24,531 bases of DNA, taken from contig CADCQV010000002.1 in the NCBI GenBank assembly GCA_902803625.1, positions 1 to 24,531 on the forward strand. The letters run 5' to 3'. The translations under genes and the position numbers were made by a program. The notes under the pieces are model-generated. The model did no database searches, was not told the DNA's origin, and saw only the letters and a program-made list of their open reading frames with translations. Below, one piece after another: positions 16,650 to 21,961 of this stretch (the stretch's first letter is position 1; each line of letters starts with the position of its first letter). Origin of the DNA: an uncultured Lachnospiraceae bacterium (GTDB lineage Bacteria > Bacillota > Clostridia > Lachnospirales > Lachnospiraceae).

Positions 16650-18167
16650 ATGGAAAACAATGTTGTATTGACAGCCCGCGGCATCAGCATGACCTTTCCG
16701 GGGGTTAAAGCGCTTGAAAATGTTGATTTTACTCTCAGAAAAGGCGAGATTCATGCTCTTATGGGAGAGAACGGCGCCGGTAAATCAACGCTTATAAAGT
16801 GTCTTACCGGTATCAATGATTTTGAAACGGGAGAGATCCATATTGACGGTGTGGACGGACCTGTAAAGAACCATTCCACCAGGGATGCCCAGAATGTTGG
16901 CATTTCAACGGTTTATCAGGAGGTAAATCTCTGTCCCAATCTTTCGGTTGCAGAGAATCTTTTTATAGGACGTGAGCCTCTGACCGCCATTCGGACGGTT
17001 GACCGCAATTCATACAATAAGAGATCCCAGAAGATAATGGATGATCTGGGTATCAGCGTAGATGTAACACAGAATCTGGAAAATTATTCCCTTGCCATAC
17101 AGCAGATGGTTGCTATTGCAAGGGCTGTAGATATGGACTGCAAGGTCCTCATCCTGGACGAGCCCACTTCTTCCCTTGATGACGAAGAGGTGGAAAAGCT
17201 CTTCAAGCTTATGAGGATGCTGAAGGATAAGGGCGTTGGTATTATCTTTGTCACACATTTCCTTGAGCAGGTTTATGCAGTCTGTGACCGGATAACGGTT
17301 TTAAGGAACGGCACACTGGTTGGTGAGTATCCGATCGCAGATCTTCCCAGAGTAAAGCTCGTTGCGGCTATGATGGGTAAGGATCTGGATGATCTTGCAT
17401 CCATTAAGGGAGAATCAAAGGATCTCTCACACGAGCCGCTGGAGATATCCGCAAGGGGACTTGCGCATCTGGGAACCGTTAAGCCCTTTGACCTTGACAT
17501 CCATAAGGGCGAGGTTATCGGTATAGGCGGACTACTGGGCTCCGGAAGAAGTGAGCTTGCCCGCTCCATATACGGCGCAGACAGGGCAAATGTGGGAACA
17601 CTGAAGGTAAAGGATAAAGAGGTTCAGATACATCAGCCCATAGATGCGATGAATCTTGGAATGGGTATGCTTCCTGATGACAGAAAGGCTGAGGGTATAA
17701 TAGAGGATCTGACCGTCAGAGAAAACATTATCTTAGCCCTTCAGGCAAAGACAGGAACCTTTAAGAGGCTTTCATCCCAGAAGCAGAATGAGATAGCAGA
17801 CAGGTATATAGAGCTTCTTTCAATAAAGACCCCGTCACCGGAGACACTTGTAAAGCAGCTTTCCGGCGGAAACCAGCAGAAGGTCATCCTTGCCCGCTGG
17901 CTTGCCACAAATCCCGATTTTCTTATACTTGATGAGCCTACCAGAGGTATAGACATCGGAACAAAGACAGAGATCCAGAAGCTTATACTGGAGCTCGCAG
18001 AGCAGGGGAAGAGTATAGTCTTTATTTCTTCCGAAATTATGGAGATGGTGCGTACCTGCAACCGTATGGTTATTATGAGAGACGGAGAGAAGGTCGGTGA
18101 GGTAGGCGGAGACATCACGGAACAGAAGGTTATGCATGCAATAGCCGGAGGAGGTGAGGAGAAATGA
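16650..18167 (+). CDS. ytfR: Sugar ABC importer ATPase, YtfR-type (two NBDs)
   Basis: Energises the importer from the cytoplasmic side. It is 505 aa with two fused ATPase domains, as usual for ribose/galactofuranose-type transporters. Domain 1 has Walker A GENGAGKST (about 40-48), a degenerate signature (Y-S-L-A-I-Q-Q-M) and Walker B LILDEPTSSLD. Domain 2 has the family's altered Walker A G-L-L-G-S-G-R-S-E, signature LSGGNQQKV and Walker B LILDEPTRGID. AAGGAAGG is about 16 nt before ATG, an unusually long spacing, and an in-frame ATA lies 9 nt upstream. Its last codons overlap the permease start by 4 nt (ATGA). Sequence is close to E. coli YtfR in arrangement. Confidence 0.93.
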   Translation: MENNVVLTARGISMTFPGVKALENVDFTLRKGEIHALMGENGAGKSTLIKCLTGINDFETGEIHIDGVDGPVKNHSTRDAQNVGISTVYQEVNLCPNLSVAENLFIGREPLTAIRTVDRNSYNKRSQKIMDDLGISVDVTQNLENYSLAIQQMVAIARAVDMDCKVLILDEPTSSLDDEEVEKLFKLMRMLKDKGVGIIFVTHFLEQVYAVCDRITVLRNGTLVGEYPIADLPRVKLVAAMMGKDLDDLASIKGESKDLSHEPLEISARGLAHLGTVKPFDLDIHKGEVIGIGGLLGSGRSELARSIYGADRANVGTLKVKDKEVQIHQPIDAMNLGMGMLPDDRKAEGIIEDLTVRENIILALQAKTGTFKRLSSQKQNEIADRYIELLSIKTPSPETLVKQLSGGNQQKVILARWLATNPDFLILDEPTRGIDIGTKTEIQKLILELAEQGKSIVFISSEIMEMVRTCNRMVIMRDGEKVGEVGGDITEQKVMHAIAGGGEEK

Positions 18168-19255
18168 GTTCAAAAGACAGTTCATTTATGAAAAAGATAA
18201 AATCCTGGCCTCTGCTCTTGCCGGTGGTGGCACTGTTCCTCGTTATGGCGGTCAATATACTCCATGACGCGGCCATAGGGGCGAATCCTCTTTCGTTCTT
18301 TACAATAACCTTGAATCAGACCACATCCAGCGGAACCATTCTTTACGGACGTATTATTGACATACTTAACCGCGGAAGTGAGGTTGCGATACTTGCGCTT
18401 GGAATGACACTGGTGGTTTCTTCATCCGCAGGAACAGATATTTCAGTAGGATCGGTTATGAGTCTTTCAGCCAGCTTCTGCTGTATGCTGCTTGCGGGCT
18501 ACGGAGTAGCGAATACATCGGAGCTTGCGGTGCCGCTTATCGTGGGAGTCCTTGCAGCATTTGCAATGGGTACCCTCTGCGGAGCCTTTAACGGAACACT
18601 GGTTGCCTACTTCGGCATACAGCCGATGGTTGCTACCCTGATCCTGTTCTCAGCGGCAAGAGCCATCGGACTCTTACTTTGCAACAATCTGATAGTTTAT
18701 GTACGTAACAGCGCGTTCGGTGCCTTTGGTGCCTTTACGGGAATTCTTCCTACGCCCATCATCATTGCTGCGATATGTATTGCAGTTGTGGCGCTGGTAT
18801 TAAAGAACACATCCCTTGGAATGTATATCCAATCCGTGGGTATCAATCCGAAGGCCAGCAGGATCGCCGGACTGAACTCAAAGAAGATCATCTTCCTTAC
18901 ATACGTTATCTGCGGATTCTTTGCAGGAGTTGCGGGACTCGTGAATTCATCCCGTATCACCTCTGCGGACTCCAATAATATAGGCCTGTATTACGAAATG
19001 GATGCTATCCTTGCGGTTGCCCTCGGAGGAAACTCTCTCGGAGGTGGTAAGTTTAATCTTGCCGGATCCATTATCGGTGCCTATACGATCCAGGCCATTA
19101 CCACCACCCTTTATGCTCTGGGTGTTTCTACCGACCAGGCGCCCGTTTACAAGGCTATAATCGTCGTTATAATCGTGGCCATTCAGTCGGCACCCCTTAA
19201 AGCATTCTTCAGGAAACGCAGTTTGAAGGAAACAAAGGAGGCGGCAAAGGCATGA
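18164..19255 (+). CDS. ytfT: Sugar ABC permease, YtfT-type
   Basis: First of two membrane subunits forming the translocation pore, 363 aa, BPD_transp_2 family, with roughly eight to ten hydrophobic segments. It follows E. coli YtfT at I-D-I-L-N-R, L-A-L-G-M-T-L-V, the conserved G-T-D-I-S-V-G-S (usually G-G-I-D-L-S-V-G), L-G-M-Y-I-Q-S-V-G-I-N and E-M-D-A-I-L-A-V-A-L-G-G. Its start ATGA overlaps the ATPase stop, with GGAGGAGGTGAGG as ribosome binding site. Confidence 0.92.
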   Translation: MSSKDSSFMKKIKSWPLLLPVVALFLVMAVNILHDAAIGANPLSFFTITLNQTTSSGTILYGRIIDILNRGSEVAILALGMTLVVSSSAGTDISVGSVMSLSASFCCMLLAGYGVANTSELAVPLIVGVLAAFAMGTLCGAFNGTLVAYFGIQPMVATLILFSAARAIGLLLCNNLIVYVRNSAFGAFGAFTGILPTPIIIAAICIAVVALVLKNTSLGMYIQSVGINPKASRIAGLNSKKIIFLTYVICGFFAGVAGLVNSSRITSADSNNIGLYYEMDAILAVALGGNSLGGGKFNLAGSIIGAYTIQAITTTLYALGVSTDQAPVYKAIIVVIIVAIQSAPLKAFFRKRSLKETKEAAKA

Positions 19256-20274
19256 AAAAATTTAGATCAATGAATTCAAATACCGTACTGCTCCTTATTA
19301 CCATAGGGCTTTTCATTATTATGTACGCAGGCGGTTGTATAGCTTACGGAGCCAAGGGCTTCACCCATCTGCAGACCTTTTTGAATATCCTTATAACCAA
19401 TTCGGGTCTTATCTGCGTATCCTGCGGACTGACGGTTGTTATGCTTACCGCCGGTATCGATATCTCTGTGGGTTCACTGGTTGCCATGGACTGTATGATG
19501 CTGGCCGTCGGAATGAGGAACGGAATAGGCGCCGTGGAGATGTGTGCCGCTGTCCTTATTACCGGAATAGTATTCGGACTCGTTCAGGGCTTCCTGATCG
19601 GGTATCTGGAGATACAGCCCTTTATTGTCACCATGGCCGGGATGTTCTTCGGACGCGGAATGACGGCTGTCATCTGTACTGACCAGGTTTCCATTACCCA
19701 GGATATAAATGCTGTTTTCTATAACTGGGCAAATGCAAAGATCATACTCCCCTTCGGAGGATATTTGAATAATAAGGGCAAGTATATGGCACCCTTTATA
19801 AGGGTGGAAGTGGTGATCGCGCTTATCGTACTGGCGTTGATCTTCCTGATGCTCCGTTATACCAGGTTCGGACGTGCGCTTTACGCTATCGGAGGTAGTG
19901 AGCAGTCCGCCGCAATGATGGGTCTTAATGTCAAGCAGACAAAGATGAAGGCCTATGTGCTTTCATCCGTTCTTACCTCTATCGGCGGCATTTGCTACTG
20001 CTTAAACACCATGGCAGGTTCTGTTCAGCAGGCGACCGGTCTTGAAATGGATGCCATATCTTCGGCAGTTATCGGAGGTACGCTCCTCACAGGAGGTGTG
20101 GGAAATGTATTCGGAACCTTTATCGGTGTTCTTATAAACGGTACCATTTCATCCATAGTAAAGACCAACGGAAAGCTCGCAAGCTCCTGGCCCAATATTC
20201 TTACCGCTGCACTGCTTTTTATCTTTATAGTAATACAGAGCCTCTTTGCAGCCATGAGAGCAAGAAAGAAATAA
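19252..20274 (+). CDS. yjfF: Sugar ABC permease, YjfF-type
   Basis: Second membrane subunit of the importer, 340 aa. It follows E. coli YjfF: L-L-I-T-I-G-L-F near the start, G-I-D-I-S-V-G-S-L-V, I-Q-P-F-I-V-T-M-A-G-M-F-F, T-R-F-G-R-A-L-Y-A-I-G-G and V-I-G-G-T-L-L-T-G-G-V-G. The ATGA start overlaps the YtfT-type gene; AAAGGAGG precedes it. Presence of both YtfT- and YjfF-type permeases, rather than a single RbsC/AraH homodimer, marks this as the galactofuranose-type transporter family. Last gene of the operon. Confidence 0.92.
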   Translation: MKKFRSMNSNTVLLLITIGLFIIMYAGGCIAYGAKGFTHLQTFLNILITNSGLICVSCGLTVVMLTAGIDISVGSLVAMDCMMLAVGMRNGIGAVEMCAAVLITGIVFGLVQGFLIGYLEIQPFIVTMAGMFFGRGMTAVICTDQVSITQDINAVFYNWANAKIILPFGGYLNNKGKYMAPFIRVEVVIALIVLALIFLMLRYTRFGRALYAIGGSEQSAAMMGLNVKQTKMKAYVLSSVLTSIGGICYCLNTMAGSVQQATGLEMDAISSAVIGGTLLTGGVGNVFGTFIGVLINGTISSIVKTNGKLASSWPNILTAALLFIFIVIQSLFAAMRARKK

Positions 20275-20275
20275 G

Positions 20276-20420
20276 GCAGCTATTTTAGATTCCGAAGTGC
20301 TTTGAACAGATACGAATTGAGAGGTATCTGACAGGAAAGCTGCTGACAGTAAAGGATTTCAGAGAGCAGGGCATAAAAACCCTGCTCGTATCTATTCAGA
20401 ACCCTTCGGATTCTGAATAG
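20276..20420 (+). other. Structured 3' region with three hairpins
   Basis: Immediately after the yjfF stop, GCAGCT (20276-20281)/AGCTGC (20338-20343) can enclose CAGATAC (20307-20313)/GTATCTG (20324-20330). Then come GAGCAGGG (20364-20371)/CCCTGCTC (20380-20387) and CTATTCAGAA (20392-20401)/TTCTGAATAG (20411-20420). None is followed by a good T-tract, so these may be mRNA 3'-end stabilisers, an inefficient terminator set or a small RNA. Confidence 0.5.
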
Positions 20421-20439
20421 TTACCTCTGCTCTTTATTC

Positions 20440-20467
20440 TTGTATTGTTTGATCTTGCTGATATAAT
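20440..20467 (+). promoter_or_regulatory. Extended -10 promoter for the SEC-C gene
   Basis: TTGTAT (20440-20445), a 16-bp spacer and TGATATAAT (20459-20467) give a perfect -10 with the extended TGn element, 55 nt before the SEC-C protein start. This gene is therefore probably constitutively expressed and independent of the sugar operon. Confidence 0.75.
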
Positions 20468-20522
20468 GTAAACTATGTATTTGAAATACGAATGAACAGA
20501 GAAAGGATGGCAGTTAAAACTA

Positions 20523-21044
20523 ATGGCTGGATTACTCGAACAGTGGACAAATATGGCATACTCTGAAACCGCCGACAAGGAGGAGCTGAAAAAGCTCTGG
20601 CAGGAGTATTTCCTTAAGGAAAAGGATATCTATGCGGAGCTCTTAAAGGATCCCGATACGGAGGTAAAGGGTACGGTAAAGGAGCTTGCCGAAAAATATA
20701 ATGTTGATATTATGACCATGACCGGCTTTCTCGACGGGATAAATGAGTCACTGGTTGTGGAAAATGATATCCAGAATATGGATGAGGATACAGTTGTATC
20801 CTTGAATTTCGATAATGAAAAGCTCTATTACAATATGGTTGCTGCAAAGGCTGACTGGCTCTACGGACTTCCCGAATGGAATGATGTCCTTAGCGAGGAA
20901 AGGAGAGAGGAGCTCTATAAGGAGCAGAAGAAGTCCGGAACCTTTGTGAGAAAAGGACGGAAGATCGGGAGAAACGAGCCCTGCCCATGCGGTTCAGGAA
21001 AGAAATTCAAGCAGTGCTGTATGGGTAAGGGGATTTACGACTGA
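20523..21044 (+). CDS. SEC-C motif zinc-binding protein
   Basis: Cytoplasmic protein of 173 aa. The C-terminus reads N-E-P-C-P-C-G-S-G-K-K-F-K-Q-C-C, the SEC-C zinc knuckle also found at the SecA C-terminus. The N-terminal 130 residues are helical and acidic, with no catalytic motif I recognise. No membrane helix or signal. AAAGGATGG is 12 nt upstream of the chosen ATG; a closer start lacks a ribosome binding site. It has its own promoter and terminator, so it is monocistronic. By family, SEC-C proteins bind zinc and sometimes ribosomes or SecB; the specific role is unknown. Confidence 0.88.
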   Translation: MAGLLEQWTNMAYSETADKEELKKLWQEYFLKEKDIYAELLKDPDTEVKGTVKELAEKYNVDIMTMTGFLDGINESLVVENDIQNMDEDTVVSLNFDNEKLYYNMVAAKADWLYGLPEWNDVLSEERREELYKEQKKSGTFVRKGRKIGRNEPCPCGSGKKFKQCCMGKGIYD

Positions 21045-21064
21045 GAATTTATTGCTGAATATCG

Positions 21065-21092
21065 AAAAAGCCTTCGTTTCGGAGGCTTTTTT
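21065..21092 (+). terminator. Rho-independent terminator
   Basis: AAAAGCCT (21066-21073) pairs with AGGCTTTT (21083-21090), with inner T-G, C-G and G-C pairs closing a small loop, and the T-run reaches 21092. It ends the SEC-C gene 20 nt after its stop. Confidence 0.9.
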
Positions 21093-21137
21093 CTGTGAAA
21101 AAAGTATGACTTCCTGCCCAAATATATTATAATTACG

Positions 21138-21185
21138 TATAATATGATACAGACGTCAAAAGTCCAAATGGCGTTTGAACTTGTT
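21138..21185 (+). promoter_or_regulatory. Palindrome copy C after TATAAT
   Basis: TATAAT (21138-21143) precedes the conserved motif (TCAAAAGTCCAAATGG, then CGTTTGA), as in copies A and B. Bases 21149-21185 are repeated exactly (37 of 37) at 21356-21392. Here the motif also forms the 5' arm of the first hairpin of the 173-bp element. No good -35 was found. Confidence 0.5.
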
Positions 21186-21315
21186 CAAAAAGCCATTTGA
21201 CTTTGGACGTTAAACAACACGAGCATGTAGCAATTCACGCAGTAAATTAGCGGAATGCGAGTGTTGTAGAATTGCGAGAGTTGCTGAAAGCAACGGAGCA
21301 ATTCGTTGTATCATA
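21143..21315. repeat. 173-bp structured palindromic element (MITE or RNA)
   Basis: The element is bounded by the 9-bp inverted repeat TATGATACA (21143-21151)/TGTATCATA (21307-21315). Inside are three stem-loops in series. (1) The 27-nt arms 21153-21179 and 21184-21210 are nearly complementary, with a bulge and a 4-nt loop. (2) ACAACAC (21214-21220)/GTGTTGT (21261-21267) is followed inward by opposed GA/GA and then GCA/TGC and CGC/GCG pairs. (3) GAATTGC (21269-21275)/GCAATTC (21298-21304) encloses GTTGCT/AGCAAC with a GAA loop. Folded as RNA this is a four-way junction. There is no coding capacity. It may be a miniature mobile repeat or a structured noncoding RNA; strand is not certain. Confidence 0.6.
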
Positions 21316-21322
21316 ACAGTGA

Positions 21323-21392
21323 TTCAGTATTTTTGATGTCAAAAATATTTTATTTACAGACGTCAAAAGTCCAAATGGCGTTTGAACTTGTT
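21323..21392 (+). promoter_or_regulatory. Palindrome copy D with promoter-like region
   Basis: TTCAGT (21323-21328), 17 bp and TATTTT (21346-21351) are weakly promoter-like. Between them lies a 9-bp perfect dyad TATTTTTGA (21328-21336)/TCAAAAATA (21339-21347). The exact 37-bp repeat of copy C follows (21356-21392) and ends 29 nt before the next gene. Together with copy C it fills the 377-base gap 21045-21421, which holds no gene. Confidence 0.45.
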
Positions 21393-21421
21393 AAAAAGAA
21401 AGGAGCGGCAGTAATAACGGT

Positions 21422-21949
21422 ATGAGCGACAGAAAAAAAGAGCTATTGGAAGCATTGGAAGCGCAGTTAAAGGAAGATGATGATTTCGGTGAAATGTCCA
21501 TATTTACAGCAAAGGAGCTTGATGCGCCTATGGATATTCTGAGGACTGAGCTGCCGGAGTTCGGACCGGATCTCGTAAGTGTCCTCGGTGAATTTTTCTT
21601 TTTGCCCACTGACGATGAGGATATCCTGGTCTTTACCACTTGTATTTCCTTATCAAATTCGGTTCCGCCGGAAGCGGCACCGGATGTTGCGGCTGCTTTG
21701 GCAAGATTAAATTATCTTCTTCCCTGCGGCTGTTTTGCCCTTGGTAATGAAGACAGAAATTTCGTGTACAAAAATACTGCGATACTTTCAGTTAATGACA
21801 GTAAGAATGAGCAGCTTAAAGAGATATCAAGATCGGTCGATGCTTCTCTCGGGTCCGCGGAAACCTTTTTCTCATATATTCTTCCGGTACTCAAAAATGA
21901 CATTACGGTTGAAGAGATGGTCGGGATGTTGAACGGTGGAAACGCATAA
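21422..21949 (+). CDS. YbjN-like / chaperone-fold protein
   Basis: Acidic cytoplasmic protein of 175 aa. The central part (A-A-L-A-R-L-N-Y-L-L-P-C-G-C-F-A-L, then F-V-Y-K-N-T-A-I-L-S-V) and the closing E-T-F-F-S-Y-I-L-P-V-L helix resemble the YbjN/type III chaperone-like fold; this is a pattern impression, not a firm match. No signal peptide or membrane helix. AAAGGAG stands 16 nt before ATG, unusually far. The next gene begins 12 nt after its stop, so the pair is co-translated. Small acidic proteins of this fold often bind a partner encoded next door, which here would be the large protein downstream (inference). Confidence 0.7.
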   Translation: MSDRKKELLEALEAQLKEDDDFGEMSIFTAKELDAPMDILRTELPEFGPDLVSVLGEFFFLPTDDEDILVFTTCISLSNSVPPEAAPDVAAALARLNYLLPCGCFALGNEDRNFVYKNTAILSVNDSKNEQLKEISRSVDASLGSAETFFSYILPVLKNDITVEEMVGMLNGGNA

Positions 21950-21961
21950 AATGAGGTATTT

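Noticed and set aside
21149..21392. Possible CRISPR array
   Set aside because: There are only two exact 37-bp copies 207 bp apart, the interval is itself palindromic, and no cas gene is seen.
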